A DNA stretch of 64,000 bases from an uncultured Bacteroidia bacterium (GCA_902800965.1 CADCGK010000001.1:1-64000), one strand, 5' to 3'. Positions 11,304 through 21,467 are shown, counted from the first letter of the stretch. The notes: a model not told the origin generated them from the letters alone. Program-made: numbers and translations.

Positions 11304-11321
11304 CACTCAAACACGAAAAAA

Positions 11322-12233
11322 ATGTCCATCGAGATTCATAATATCACCAAAAAATACGGTGAACAGCTTGCCCTCAACAACGTCAACCTCAGCATCGACA
11401 AAGGTATTGTCGGACTTCTCGGCCCTAACGGCGCAGGGAAATCCACCCTGATGAAGATCATCACCTGCTTCATCCCTCCCACCACGGGAACGGTGAGCGT
11501 AAACGGCTTCGACATCATGGACCATCCCATGGAAGTGAAACGCATCGTGGGCTATCTCCCCGAGCACAACCCGCTGTATCTCGACATGTACGTACGCGAG
11601 TACCTCGAGTTCGTGGCAGGCGTGCACCATATCAAGGGAAACGAAGCCAAACAACGCATCGAGGCGATGATCGATGAGACGGGACTGGGCCTTGAGGCAC
11701 ACAAAAAAATCGGCGCCCTTTCCAAAGGCTACCGCCAGCGCGTCGGTCTCGCACAAGCCATGATGCACGACCCACAGGTGCTCATCCTCGATGAACCCAC
11801 CTCCGGCCTCGATCCCAACCAACTTATCGACATCCGCAACCTCATCTCCAACCTCGGCAAAGAAAAGACCGTGCTGCTATCCACCCATATCATGCAGGAA
11901 GTGGAAGCCATCTGCGAGCGCGCCATCATTATTAATAAAGGTGTGGTGGTTGCCGATGACAAGATCGAAAACCTCAAACAGGCAAACACAGCCAACAACG
12001 TTATTGTCGTGGAGTTCGAGAATCAGGTCAACCAAAGCCAACTGTTCAGCATTCCGCAGGTGCGCAAGGTGCAACGCGTCAAGGACAACCACTGGATCCT
12101 CGAACCCGAAGGCGACATCGACATCCGCGCCAACCTCATGAAATGGTCCGTCGATAACAGCATCATCATCAAGACCCTTCAGAAAGAAGACCTGAGCATC
12201 GAGGAAGCGTTCCAGAAACTGACCAAAGGATAA
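11322..12233 (+). CDS. ABC transporter ATP-binding protein, GldA type
   Basis: 303 residues with Walker A GPNGAGKST (34-42), signature LSKGYRQRVGLAQAM, Walker B LILDEPTSGLD and the H-loop STHIM. The C-terminal part (about 215-303) is the accessory domain found in GldA-like ATPases. GldA is linked to gliding motility in Flavobacteria; in non-gliding Bacteroidales the same subfamily serves exporters of unknown substrate. No permease gene is adjacent, so the partner must be encoded elsewhere. The start is taken at MSIEIHNITKKYG, downstream of the promoter box. Confidence 0.88.
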   Translation: MSIEIHNITKKYGEQLALNNVNLSIDKGIVGLLGPNGAGKSTLMKIITCFIPPTTGTVSVNGFDIMDHPMEVKRIVGYLPEHNPLYLDMYVREYLEFVAGVHHIKGNEAKQRIEAMIDETGLGLEAHKKIGALSKGYRQRVGLAQAMMHDPQVLILDEPTSGLDPNQLIDIRNLISNLGKEKTVLLSTHIMQEVEAICERAIIINKGVVVADDKIENLKQANTANNVIVVEFENQVNQSQLFSIPQVRKVQRVKDNHWILEPEGDIDIRANLMKWSVDNSIIIKTLQKEDLSIEEAFQKLTKG

Positions 12234-12263
12234 AAACATTTTAATTTTTATATTTTATTGAAA

Positions 12264-15200
12264 ATGAGCAAAGTTTCTATTCTCCACCCAAGATTTATTT
12301 TACGATGCGCCGCTTTAATGGTCCTGATGTTGACCTGGATGATTCCGACGAGGGCGCAGCACCCATTCACCTTGACAACTGCATCAAACATAGCCAATAG
12401 TACACAGCATTATTACCTAATACAATCTATTGACCGCCCCTCATTCTACGCCATCCCGCATTCAAATGATGAGAATTCCACGGTTTCCACTACAAGCATT
12501 CCCAATGCCAATATGCGTTGGTATTTCATGGACGCTGGAAGCGATTCCGACCATCAGTATTATTATATTGTCAATTCAACAGACAGATGTTTGTATCGCA
12601 TGAATGACGATGTTGACGGCATCCGAATAAAGAATACCTATGCCGAGCTTTCTTCTTTGTCTGATGACGAATTAGACAAGTACAAGTATTATCTGACGCC
12701 AACTGGATCAGACTATTTCATCCACCCAAAAGGGGCTTCGGATTTATACCTGAATAAGAAACAGACTAATGTTCCATATTCCCCTTCTATCAAAACCAGC
12801 ACATGGACTGACGCTCCCTCTGTATGGAATTTTGTTGCTGTTGGCAATGTTACTTGGCCACAGCCATTCACAATATCCACTAATGCGGAAAAACATTATT
12901 ACAAGTTTCAAAACGTAACCAACACCTCGTTTTATCTTTCCAATTCTGAAGAATGGGCAACAGTCAGCGACACTGGGAGCAATGAGAATGTCTGGTATTT
13001 TTTGGATGCTGGTTCAGATGCAACTTATTCGAACTGCCATTATTACTACATCGTGAATGCCTCAACGGGAAAGTATTTGTATTACACGGGAGGTACAGGT
13101 AACGATGTTGCCAAAGTGATGGATTACAATGCTGCGGAAAATGACAAATACTGTTTTCTCATAGTGGATGCGGCTTACAAACCTGATAACACCAATTATG
13201 CGACAAGTTATACCATCGTTCCGAAACTGAGGCAAGCCTATTTTTCCGGTAATGACAGTTTTGCTCCCAAGGCAATGACTGACGACTCCCACTTACTTCT
13301 CAAGAATGACCGAGGAAGTAACAATTACAATTCCCACTGGAGAATAGAGGAAACTGTTTTCGATTTGGTTGAAACACCCACAATTACCAACAACTACGAC
13401 GGCACCATCTCGCTAAGTACTACCACCCCCGGTGCCACAATATACTACACTACCAACGGTGATACCCCCGACAATACTAGCACAACTTATTCTTTACCCT
13501 TCTCCTTGGGAGATGCTACGGTCATCAAGGCTATCGCTTATTTAGGCTCAGATTGTTCTAATGTGAGCACCTACAACGTGCCGAGGTACACCAAGCCAAC
13601 CATTAGTTTCGACAACAGCACTTCTGAGGTTACAATAACTTGCACTGATGCCACGGGAATTTACTACACCACCGACGGTAGCGCCCCTACCACTTCCAGC
13701 ACCGCTTATAGTGCACCCTTCACTGTTTCCTCCGGTGTCACCATCAAGGCCATCTCCACTCACCCTGGTTATCTTAATTCAGAGGTGGCAACAAAGTACA
13801 TCCAAAGCGGTGATTACTCACAGGATTATCTCACCTTCACTGTGCTCACTGATGGAACCATTCCATGGAAGTCCATTGGTTCCGGAATGGCAAAGGCAAT
13901 CTCTTACAGAATAAATGGTGGTCCATGGACATCAATAACAGCTGGAGATAATGTTACAATAAGTGTAGTGGCTGGTGATGTTGTAGAATTAAAGGGAAAT
14001 AATCAAACTTATGCATCAGACAGGAGTAACTATTCCGGATTTGATGGTGGTACGGCAACATATGACATCTCTGGTAATATAATGAGCCTTGTCTATGGTG
14101 ATGATTTCAGTGGGCAAACCGCATTAACTGGCACATATAATTTCTGTTCTTTATTCAAACAGTCAAAGGCAGTGTCAGCAGAGAACTTGATTCTTCCTGC
14201 CACATCACTTACAGAATGTTGTTACAGGGCTATGTTCAGTAAGTGTACGACATTGAAGGTGGCACCTGCCCTTCCAGCAACAACATTGGCTGCATACTGT
14301 TATTATTTTATGTTTGAGGATTGTGCAATAACATCTGCACCTGAACTTAGGGCAACAACATTGGTATCCAACTGTTATGGGAATATGTTCACAGGTTGCA
14401 AATCACTCAATTACATCTTATGTCTTGCAGTAGATAAATCAGCATCGGGTTGCTTGACAAACTGGGTAAAGAGCGTTTCATCAACTGGCACCTTTGTAAA
14501 GAAAGAAAGCGTTACCTGGAATACTGGCAATAGTGGTATTCCAACTAATTGGACTGTTATGGACGATGGAACTCCAAATGTTCCGACCATATCATGTGAT
14601 GGATTTGAGATTGAATTATCTTGTACAACAACTGGGGCTGTCATATACTATCAATTAGACCATAGTGGAAATTACACACAGTATTCAGCTCCAATAACAA
14701 TAACTGGTAACACCTTCATTGAATGTTTTTCAGAAAAGGATGGAAAAACAAGTGCAACTATCAGTCAGACTTGTGAATATGATGACAGAACCACCTATGA
14801 GTATTCAAACCAATCCCTTGATTCATGGACTTATGGAGGCAATACAATAACAACACCCTATTCTGTTAATGCAATTGATGGACATTCATCAAGCTACGCA
14901 AAAGGTACGTTTAACTTTGAGACAGATGTTAATCTCCGCAGCCCACAGCCAACATATCTATGGTTTCAACACGCAGACCAATCAGCAACAATATATGTTG
15001 ACAACAATCTTGTGGAAAAACACTGGGGAGGATATAATGCATTCTTCGTTGATATATCAAACCATGTTCATAAGGGCACAAACCATATCAAGGTAGCGTT
15101 GAAAAACAATGAAGGGAACTATCTTGCTCCAGCATCAGGTGACTTTAATTTCAATGCAACATTGGGTAATGTAAAGCTGTTTACAAGCCCATACATGCCT

Positions 15201-18173
15201 TCAATGAGTTATGGCTATGATGGATTCCATATCACATCAACAGTGTCTTCAGCAGAAGCTACCATCAATGTGAAGACAACCATACCAACCGGTGCTACCG
15301 TCGTATGTACAATCAGTGGTGATAACTGTACTTATACAGAGACAAAGGACAGTACAGGAGATGAATTGGTGTTCACAACAACCATCACAAATCCTCGTCT
15401 TTGGAATGGCAAAATCGACCCATATTTGTATAACGTGAAACTTGAGATTTACCATAATGATGAGCTATATCACAGCTATGAAAGACCTTACGGTTTGAGA
15501 TTCTATGAGTATGTAATTAATCAAACCGTAAATGGAAATTCATATACCGGTTTCTTACTTAATGGACAGCCTTATCTATTGAGAGGCTGTTGTATGCACG
15601 ATGATATAGAAGGAAAAGCTAACGCATTAACTGACACTGACTACGATAGTACATTTGCAACAATACAAGATCTTGGTCTTAACTTCTTACGTTTAGCTCA
15701 CTATCCACATCCAAAGGAAACATACGATAGATGTGACCAATTAGGTATTATAGTTCAGACTGAAGTACCTTGTGTAAATAAGATGCAATCGACCATGCCG
15801 GCAGATTACTATACACACCTTGAAGGTCAGTACACAGATATGGTTAACCAGCATTACAATCACCCGTGTATCATATTCTGGGGATTGAGTAATGAGACAA
15901 CCACAGATGACAAGGATTTTGCTAAGGAGAAGATTGAGGGATATAAAGCTCTCATTAAGAACTTAGATCCAGAGCGTTGGGTAGGTTATGTGCTTGCACA
16001 ATCTCCTGGACTCAATCCTTCCGGATATTACAACAACCCAGATATGGATTGGTTTGGTTGTAACATCTATGTAGGATGGTACGCAAGTCCGAATTCAAAT
16101 GATCCATCAAATGAACTTAAAAAACGTATTGATAATACTATTACGGCTCTTGGGAAACCTTTTGCTTATTCCGAGTATGGTTGTGGTAGTACACAAAGCT
16201 GCCACTCTGATGACTTTATGGCAACAACCACAAGGGGCAACAAGCCAAGACACGATATTGAATATCAGATGTGGTTGCATGAAGGACACATCGCAGCCAT
16301 CAAGAACAAACCAGAGTTGTTGTTCACATCAGAATGGCAGCTCTTTGACATTGCTGTGTCTGGCAGGAATGAAGGTTATACAGTATGCCCTGATGGAGTA
16401 AATGATTATATCGATGACAATCTCAGAAGATTGAACAACAAGGGTCTTGTTGAGAGAGACCACGTTACAAAGAAGGATACATACTATCTTTACAAGGCTT
16501 GGTGGAATCAGACGGACAAATTTGTACACATTTGCGGAAAGGATTTTGAGAAGTTAACTAACAGAGTAATAAAGTGTTACACAAACGATGGTAATACATT
16601 GAGCCTCTATGTGAATAATACTTTTAAGGAAACTGTAACGGTAACTAATAATATCGCAACATTCACAGCAACCGATTTCAATCCAGGTGATGTGATCAGA
16701 GTAAATGGTGCAACAACAAATGATACATTTACTTTCACTGATTACAGTGAAGAAAATGTTTTCATAACCAATGGCAATTGGAACAAGGTTTCCAACTGGA
16801 GCGGCAACGCGGTACCTACTGCTTTCAGCAATGTAAGGATTGAAGCCAATGCTACCATTCCAGCCAACTATGTCGCCCGTGTTAAAGAAATCAGCATTAA
16901 CGAAGGTGCAACCCTCACCATTGCCGACGGAGGTCAGCTGCATCACGACAACGAAGGCGTGACAGCCACAGTGCAGAAGAACATCGTGCCTTACACGATT
17001 GCACAAACCAACGGGGAAGAGAAGTCCAACGGCTGGTATCTCCTGGCCTCGCCCATGCAAGATGCTGTGGAGCCCTCTGAAACAATGCTTTCCAATAACT
17101 ATGACCTTTATCGCTTCAACCAAAGCGTGGAGTTGGAGTGGGAAAACTACCATCAGTATTCTGATTTCAAGCTGAACAACGGCCAGGGCTACCTCTACGC
17201 CAATAGCGGTGATGGCGAGAGCTCCACTGTGATGATAGATTTGGGAGGTCAGTTGCAGCCTTCAGACGAGGATATTGACGTGCCGCTGGTTTATGATAAT
17301 GCTGCAGAATTTCCCGGCTTCAACCTCGTGGGCAACCCCTTCGCCTGCAACGCCTATCTTGCCGAGCCGCGCGACTTTTTCGTAATGAATGCCAACAGCG
17401 ATGAGCTGGAAATCTGCGCTTCTGCCAATGATGTCATTGCCCCGCTGCAAGGCATCTTCGTTCAGGCTGCAGATGCCAACGACAACGTTGTCACATTCAC
17501 CAGAACGCAGCCCAAAACCCAAGGCAAGGGAGGTTCGCTCACCTTGAACGTGTCTAAAGGGTCGGTTCTTCGGCAGGTTCAGGAACTTGAGCCCGTCATT
17601 GACCGCATCAGAGTACGTTTCGGCGAAGGCCAGACTTTGAACAAGTTCAGCTTGAAGCCCAATGACACCAAGTTGTTCATCACGCAAGGCCTTCGGGACT
17701 ATGCTGTGGTCTATGCCGAAACGCAAGGTGAGGTGCCCGTCAACTTCAAGGCCGCCGAAAACGGCAGCTACACGCTCTCGGTGAATCCTGAAAACACTGA
17801 ATTGAACTATCTCCACCTCATCGACAACCTTACAGGTGCCGACGTGGACCTGCTGCAAACACCTGATTACACCTTCGAGGCCAAGACAAACGACTACGCT
17901 TCACGCTTCCGCTTGGTGTTCAGCGCTATTGAGACCGGTGATCCTTATTCAGATTCAGGGGCCTTTGCATTCATCAGCAATGGCAACATCATCATTACGG
18001 ATAACATCGATGGCGCAACCTTGCAGGTAATCGACATGACGGGACGCGTGATTGTTTCACGGGATGGAGGAGTTTCAGGAATCATCTCAACAAATGGGAT
18101 GGCTCCAAGCATGTATGTTCTGCGCCTCATCAACGGCGACAGCATAAAAACACAAAAAATCGTGGTGAAATAA
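12264..18173 (+). CDS. Giant secreted mosaic protein with a glycoside hydrolase family 2 core and T9SS sorting domain
   Basis: 1969 residues. Order: signal peptide (1-32, ending TRAQ); two related modules of about 150 residues (40-190, 200-360) with HYY.I/F..V..TSFY patterns; two chitobiase-C-type modules with GATIYYTTNG and GIYYTTDG (371-512); a BspA-like leucine-rich stretch ending in SGIPTNWTV (520-770); GH2 sugar-binding, Ig-like and TIM-barrel domains (842-1412); a module shared with the protein at 39553-43521 (1572-1895); and a type A sorting domain (1896-1969, ending TQKIVVK). The likely acid/base is E1211 in GLSNET and the nucleophile E1304 in YSEYG, so it is probably a cell-surface or released beta-glycosidase; the substrate is unknown. 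Codon use in the middle is AT-rich compared with the ends. An in-frame TTG at 12258 is less likely than the ATG. Confidence 0.88.
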   Translation: MSKVSILHPRFILRCAALMVLMLTWMIPTRAQHPFTLTTASNIANSTQHYYLIQSIDRPSFYAIPHSNDENSTVSTTSIPNANMRWYFMDAGSDSDHQYYYIVNSTDRCLYRMNDDVDGIRIKNTYAELSSLSDDELDKYKYYLTPTGSDYFIHPKGASDLYLNKKQTNVPYSPSIKTSTWTDAPSVWNFVAVGNVTWPQPFTISTNAEKHYYKFQNVTNTSFYLSNSEEWATVSDTGSNENVWYFLDAGSDATYSNCHYYYIVNASTGKYLYYTGGTGNDVAKVMDYNAAENDKYCFLIVDAAYKPDNTNYATSYTIVPKLRQAYFSGNDSFAPKAMTDDSHLLLKNDRGSNNYNSHWRIEETVFDLVETPTITNNYDGTISLSTTTPGATIYYTTNGDTPDNTSTTYSLPFSLGDATVIKAIAYLGSDCSNVSTYNVPRYTKPTISFDNSTSEVTITCTDATGIYYTTDGSAPTTSSTAYSAPFTVSSGVTIKAISTHPGYLNSEVATKYIQSGDYSQDYLTFTVLTDGTIPWKSIGSGMAKAISYRINGGPWTSITAGDNVTISVVAGDVVELKGNNQTYASDRSNYSGFDGGTATYDISGNIMSLVYGDDFSGQTALTGTYNFCSLFKQSKAVSAENLILPATSLTECCYRAMFSKCTTLKVAPALPATTLAAYCYYFMFEDCAITSAPELRATTLVSNCYGNMFTGCKSLNYILCLAVDKSASGCLTNWVKSVSSTGTFVKKESVTWNTGNSGIPTNWTVMDDGTPNVPTISCDGFEIELSCTTTGAVIYYQLDHSGNYTQYSAPITITGNTFIECFSEKDGKTSATISQTCEYDDRTTYEYSNQSLDSWTYGGNTITTPYSVNAIDGHSSSYAKGTFNFETDVNLRSPQPTYLWFQHADQSATIYVDNNLVEKHWGGYNAFFVDISNHVHKGTNHIKVALKNNEGNYLAPASGDFNFNATLGNVKLFTSPYMPSMSYGYDGFHITSTVSSAEATINVKTTIPTGATVVCTISGDNCTYTETKDSTGDELVFTTTITNPRLWNGKIDPYLYNVKLEIYHNDELYHSYERPYGLRFYEYVINQTVNGNSYTGFLLNGQPYLLRGCCMHDDIEGKANALTDTDYDSTFATIQDLGLNFLRLAHYPHPKETYDRCDQLGIIVQTEVPCVNKMQSTMPADYYTHLEGQYTDMVNQHYNHPCIIFWGLSNETTTDDKDFAKEKIEGYKALIKNLDPERWVGYVLAQSPGLNPSGYYNNPDMDWFGCNIYVGWYASPNSNDPSNELKKRIDNTITALGKPFAYSEYGCGSTQSCHSDDFMATTTRGNKPRHDIEYQMWLHEGHIAAIKNKPELLFTSEWQLFDIAVSGRNEGYTVCPDGVNDYIDDNLRRLNNKGLVERDHVTKKDTYYLYKAWWNQTDKFVHICGKDFEKLTNRVIKCYTNDGNTLSLYVNNTFKETVTVTNNIATFTATDFNPGDVIRVNGATTNDTFTFTDYSEENVFITNGNWNKVSNWSGNAVPTAFSNVRIEANATIPANYVARVKEISINEGATLTIADGGQLHHDNEGVTATVQKNIVPYTIAQTNGEEKSNGWYLLASPMQDAVEPSETMLSNNYDLYRFNQSVELEWENYHQYSDFKLNNGQGYLYANSGDGESSTVMIDLGGQLQPSDEDIDVPLVYDNAAEFPGFNLVGNPFACNAYLAEPRDFFVMNANSDELEICASANDVIAPLQGIFVQAADANDNVVTFTRTQPKTQGKGGSLTLNVSKGSVLRQVQELEPVIDRIRVRFGEGQTLNKFSLKPNDTKLFITQGLRDYAVVYAETQGEVPVNFKAAENGSYTLSVNPENTELNYLHLIDNLTGADVDLLQTPDYTFEAKTNDYASRFRLVFSAIETGDPYSDSGAFAFISNGNIIITDNIDGATLQVIDMTGRVIVSRDGGVSGIISTNGMAPSMYVLRLINGDSIKTQKIVVK

Positions 18174-18196
18174 TCAGATTCTTCAATTTTATTATG

Positions 18197-18204
18197 TATC
18201 TTTG
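18197..18204 (+). promoter_or_regulatory. -7 box for metK
   Basis: TATCTTTG. It lies 12 bp before the SAM-II element, so the riboswitch forms the very 5' end of the transcript. Confidence 0.65.
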
Positions 18205-18212
18205 CCGCCGCA

Positions 18213-18262
18213 AACGTGGAAAGATTTGTTTTGATTGCAACCACAAGAAAAAATGCTAAACC
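18213..18262 (+). ncRNA. SAM-II riboswitch in the metK leader
   Basis: The conserved blocks of the SAM-II (metA/metK-type) aptamer occur in order: GTGG (18216-18219), GATTTG, TTGCAA, CCAC (18241-18244) and AAATGCTAAA (18251-18260). GTGG and CCAC form P1; the A-rich 3' strand with GCTAAA would form the pseudoknot helix. SAM-II is known from Alphaproteobacteria and Bacteroidetes, and metK makes its ligand, so feedback on SAM synthesis is the expected role. About 75 nt separate it from the metK start. Called from memory of the consensus; an Rfam RF00521 search would decide. Confidence 0.85.
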
Positions 18263-18338
18263 AATGCTTTTTCCTTCCCTTTCAGTCAACAGCTTCCCAC
18301 ACAAATTAATTTATTAACTATTTAATAATCAATTTGTT

Positions 18339-19646
18339 ATGGGTTATTACTTCACTTCAGAATCCGTCTCGGAAGGCCATCCCGACAAGGTATGCGACCA
18401 GATTTCGGATGCCGTATTGGACGAGATTCTTCGCAACGATCCCAAATCCAAGGTAGCATGTGAGACCTTGGTAACCACCGGTCTTGTCGTCGTCGCTGGC
18501 GAGATCCGCACCAACGCCTACGTCGAGATCCAAGACATCGCACGCCGGGTCATCGATCGTATCGGTTACAACAAGTCAGAATACCAATTCGACGCACAGT
18601 CTTGCGGTGTGCTGTCAGCCCTCCATGGCCAGTCGAACGACATCTACATGGGTGTGGGGCGCAAGAAGCCAGAGGAACAGGGCGCCGGCGACCAAGGCAT
18701 GATGTTCGGTTTCGCCTGCAAGGAAACCGAGAACTACATGCCCTTGACCATCGACCTGGCCCATCTCCTTCTGATGGAACTCGCTGCCATCCGCCGCGAG
18801 GGCAAGGCTATGAAATACCTCCGTCCCGACGCCAAGTCGCAAGTCACGGTGGAATATGAAGAAGGATGGAAACCGAAACGTATCGACACCATCGTCATCA
18901 GCACCCAGCACGACGATTTCATCAAGCCCACTGACAATAGCGAAGAAGCTCAGCATGAAGCCGATGTCCGTATGGTCGATAAGATCGAAGCCGATGTGCT
19001 CAACATACTCATCCCAAGGGTGAAACGCAAGCTGCCGGCCAAGCTTCGCAAGTTGTTCGACCAGGATATGAAGATCTTCGTCAACCCGACGGGCAAGTTC
19101 GTCATCGGAGGTCCTCACGGCGACACTGGCGTCACCGGACGTAAGATCATCGTCGATACCTACGGCGGTCGCGGTGCACACGGTGGCGGTGCTTTCTCAG
19201 GCAAAGACAGCTCCAAGGTGGACCGTTCAGCAGCCTACGCAGCACGCCATATCGCCAAGAACCTCGTGGCTGCAGGCATCTGCGACCAGGCTCTGGTACA
19301 GATCGCCTATGCCATCGGCATCGCCGAACCCGTTGGCTTCTACGTCAACACCGAAGGCACTTCACACGTCAAGATGAACGATGTCGAGATTGCCCAAAAG
19401 ATCAAGAATTTGGTTGATTTGCGTCCCTATGCCATCGTGAAGCGCTTCGGCCTCACCAACCCGATCTTCGAGGAGACCGCTTCCTACGGCCACTTCGGAC
19501 GTCAACCCGAGACCCGTAAGGTGGAGGTCTATTACAAGGACAGGACCACTTTCGTGGAAGACGGAAAGATCTACAAGAACGTGGAGTTCTTCGGATGGGA
19601 GAAACTCGATTTAGTCGATAGTTTCAAGAAAACTTTCGGAATCTAA
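18339..19646 (+). CDS. metK: S-adenosylmethionine synthetase
   Basis: Makes SAM from methionine and ATP. 435 residues, longer than the E. coli enzyme (about 384) because of insertions around residues 170-240, as is common in Bacteroidetes. Key signatures are present: the N-terminal [30 protein letters not shown] in the ATP site and GGGAFSGKD. It stands alone between repeats and is controlled by the SAM-II element upstream. Confidence 0.97.
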   Translation: MGYYFTSESVSEGHPDKVCDQISDAVLDEILRNDPKSKVACETLVTTGLVVVAGEIRTNAYVEIQDIARRVIDRIGYNKSEYQFDAQSCGVLSALHGQSNDIYMGVGRKKPEEQGAGDQGMMFGFACKETENYMPLTIDLAHLLLMELAAIRREGKAMKYLRPDAKSQVTVEYEEGWKPKRIDTIVISTQHDDFIKPTDNSEEAQHEADVRMVDKIEADVLNILIPRVKRKLPAKLRKLFDQDMKIFVNPTGKFVIGGPHGDTGVTGRKIIVDTYGGRGAHGGGAFSGKDSSKVDRSAAYAARHIAKNLVAAGICDQALVQIAYAIGIAEPVGFYVNTEGTSHVKMNDVEIAQKIKNLVDLRPYAIVKRFGLTNPIFEETASYGHFGRQPETRKVEVYYKDRTTFVEDGKIYKNVEFFGWEKLDLVDSFKKTFGI

Positions 19647-19677
19647 CGACCAATAGTTAGAAAAGCAGTACGGCAGC

Positions 19678-19789
19678 CGTCATTGCAAACTTAGCTGACG
19701 ATAGCCGTCATTGCGAGCGCAGCGAAGCAATCCACATAGACCCTTTTGTGTCTGAGTGGATTGCTTCGTCGTTCCTCCTCGCAATGACG
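19678..19789. repeat. Palindromic-family repeat array after metK
   Basis: One degenerate half copy (19678-19691), one reverse copy (19706-19735, CGTCATTGCGAGCGCAGCGA to TCCAC) and one forward copy (19756-19789). The last two face each other around a loop that itself contains a small AGACnnTTTTGTGTCT hairpin. The pair could fold into a long hairpin and terminate metK transcripts. Confidence 0.85.
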
Positions 19790-19799
19790 TACCCGACGC

Positions 19800-19850
19800 C
19801 TACTCCTCACTCCTCACTCCTCACTCCTCACTCCTCACTCTCTAACTGCT
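19800..19850. repeat. Tandem CACTCCT units at the 3' end of the lipoprotein gene
   Basis: Five or more copies of ctcctca/ctcact. The minus-strand lipoprotein gene ends inside it, and its last residues (QLESEE) are repeat-encoded. Confidence 0.85.
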
Positions 19851-20361
19851 CTCTCTCCTCAAACATCTTGATCAGCTCTTCTGGCGTCATGCCCAGCTGA
19901 GTGATGGAGATTTTGGCGTCCCTAGCGAACGGATTGTCGGGATAGTTGTCAATGATTTGTTGATAGGTCTCACGGGCTTTGTCGAGGTCGTGCAGCTGTT
20001 CGTCATAGACGAAGGTGGCCAGCATGAACAAAGCGACAGCATTCTTGTCGAATTGGGGATAGTCGGCTACCAGCTTGTTGACCAAACCAATGCTCTGTTG
20101 AGGATCCTGTTTGGTGTTGATGGACACTTCGACAGCCTTGAACAGCACGTCAGCCGCATCGGCAGCTTCCGGGTTGTCTTCGACATACTTGCTGAAGGTG
20201 GCAACAGCGCCAGCGACAGCGTCTTTATTGGTGGTCATGTCAGCATTGAACATGGCTTCCTCAGCTTTCTTGACATCGTCACCTGTGGTTTTCACGGTAC
20301 GGTTACAGCCCGCAATCACAAAGATTGCCATTACGGCAATAAATAAATTACTCCATTTCAT
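19828..20361 (-). CDS. Lipoprotein with TPR-like helical repeats
   Basis: 177 residues. Type II signal peptide with lipobox VIAGC (cysteine about residue 19), so probably anchored to a membrane. Residues 60-165 form helix-turn-helix units of tetratricopeptide type, for example DKARETYQQIIDNYPDNPFA. This resembles YbgF/BamD-like envelope proteins, but the match is to the repeat type only and no specific role can be given. It follows def by 37 bp, a gap filled with heptamer repeats, and may be the last gene of ruvX-def-lipoprotein. Confidence 0.8.
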   Translation of the reverse strand: MKWSNLFIAVMAIFVIAGCNRTVKTTGDDVKKAEEAMFNADMTTNKDAVAGAVATFSKYVEDNPEAADAADVLFKAVEVSINTKQDPQQSIGLVNKLVADYPQFDKNAVALFMLATFVYDEQLHDLDKARETYQQIIDNYPDNPFARDAKISITQLGMTPEELIKMFEEREQLESEE

Positions 20362-20395
20362 ATCTCTTATCTCTTATCTCTTATCTTTTATCTAA
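20361..20395 (-). repeat. Tandem GATAAGA/GATAAAA heptamers (minus strand)
   Basis: Five units directly before the lipoprotein start codon. Confidence 0.8.
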
Positions 20396-20398
20396 AAA

Positions 20399-20965
20399 CT
20401 ATCTTCTTTTCTTCTTAGGAAAAATCATCCTATAATCCGCATCGCACTTCCCTTCCGAGATGTCGCGGAGCTTGCCTTGAAGCAATAACTTACGCATTGG
20501 GGCAATACGATCCACATGCACATGGCCTTCCAGATGGTCATATTCGTGTTGGATGATCCTGGATTTGATGCCAGTGAATTCTTCCTCATGTTCCACGAAA
20601 TTCTCATCAAGATACTTGATGCGGATGCCGTCGTGGCGGATCACATCCTCGTAGATGCCTGGCAGACTTAGACAGCCCTCCTTGAAAGGCACCTCCTCGC
20701 CGAAAGTGTCAAGCAGCTGGGCATTGATGAATACCTGTTTGAATCCTTTGGCGTCGGGATAATCGGGATAGAATGGGTTGGCATCGACCAGGAAAAGGCG
20801 AATTGACTGGTTCACTTGCGGTGCCGCCAGTCCCACGCCTTCAGAATGTGCCAGTGTCTCCCACATATCCGCAATGAGTTTCTCCAGCTCTGGGAAGTCC
20901 TTATCAATATCTTTGGCTATCGCCTTCAAGGTCGGATGGCCGTATGCAACAATGGGAAGTATCAT
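20399..20965 (-). CDS. def: Peptide deformylase
   Basis: Removes the formyl group from the N-terminal methionine of new proteins; an Fe2+ (or Zn2+) enzyme. The three motifs are present: GVGLAAPQV, EGCLSLPG (metal-binding Cys) and QHEYDHL (two metal-binding His and the catalytic Glu). 188 residues. It lies 24 bp after ruvX on the same strand. Confidence 0.96.
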   Translation of the reverse strand: MILPIVAYGHPTLKAIAKDIDKDFPELEKLIADMWETLAHSEGVGLAAPQVNQSIRLFLVDANPFYPDYPDAKGFKQVFINAQLLDTFGEEVPFKEGCLSLPGIYEDVIRHDGIRIKYLDENFVEHEEEFTGIKSRIIQHEYDHLEGHVHVDRIAPMRKLLLQGKLRDISEGKCDADYRMIFPKKKRR

Positions 20966-20989
20966 GTCAGTTTGTAGTTGTTCAGTTGA

Positions 20990-21418
20990 TCAGTTATCAG
21001 TTTTCAGTTTTACGCTCTCCATGTAGGACTGGAGCAGAATTGTCGCCGCCACTGTATCGACCAGGGCTTTATCTTGGCGTTGCTTCTTCTTCAGTCCAGC
21101 GTCGATCATGGTTTGGTGGGCCATCACCGAGGTGAAGCGCTCGTCGTAACGGACGATCTTCATGTCGGGCAACAGCTTGCGCAGGCGGTTCACCAGCGGC
21201 TCGATGTATTTGGAGCAGTCCGAAGGATTGTTGTGCATATCCTTCGGCTCGCCAATGACGATGGCTTCCACCTCTTCCTTTCCCACGTAGTCCACCACCC
21301 AGTCGGCCAGCTTACCGCTCTCCACGGTGGTGAGGCCGTTGGCGATGATCTGCAGGGGATCGGTGACCGCGATGCCGCAGCGCTTACGTCCCAAGTCAAT
21401 TGCCATGATTCGTGCCAT
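20990..21418 (-). CDS. ruvX: Putative pre-16S rRNA nuclease / Holliday junction resolvase fold protein
   Basis: 142 residues of the YqgF/RuvX family with an RNase H-like fold: the N-terminal acidic strand AIDLGRKRCGIAVTD, the VIGEPKDM segment and the C-terminal KALVDTVAATILLQSYM helix with its conserved Asp. In E. coli the orthologue matures the 16S rRNA 5' end. First gene of the ruvX-def-lipoprotein unit. Confidence 0.92.
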   Translation of the reverse strand: MARIMAIDLGRKRCGIAVTDPLQIIANGLTTVESGKLADWVVDYVGKEEVEAIVIGEPKDMHNNPSDCSKYIEPLVNRLRKLLPDMKIVRYDERFTSVMAHQTMIDAGLKKKQRQDKALVDTVAATILLQSYMESVKLKTDN

Positions 21419-21437
21419 AATCCTTGTTTTCAGGCCG

Positions 21438-21445
21438 CAAAGATA
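21438..21445 (-). promoter_or_regulatory. -7 box for ruvX
   Basis: TATCTTTG on the minus strand, about 20 bp before the ruvX start. Confidence 0.6.
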
Positions 21446-21467
21446 CTATTTTTATCAAAATTTCCAT

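Noticed and set aside
11301..11321. TTG start for the GldA-type gene, and similar TTG starts at 30542, 38208, 55792 and 12258
   Set aside because: All but the last lie in or touch a -7 promoter box; the family alignments begin at the ATG downstream.
19800..19850. CRISPR array
   Set aside because: The units are 7 bases long, directly tandem and without spacers; no cas genes are in the window.
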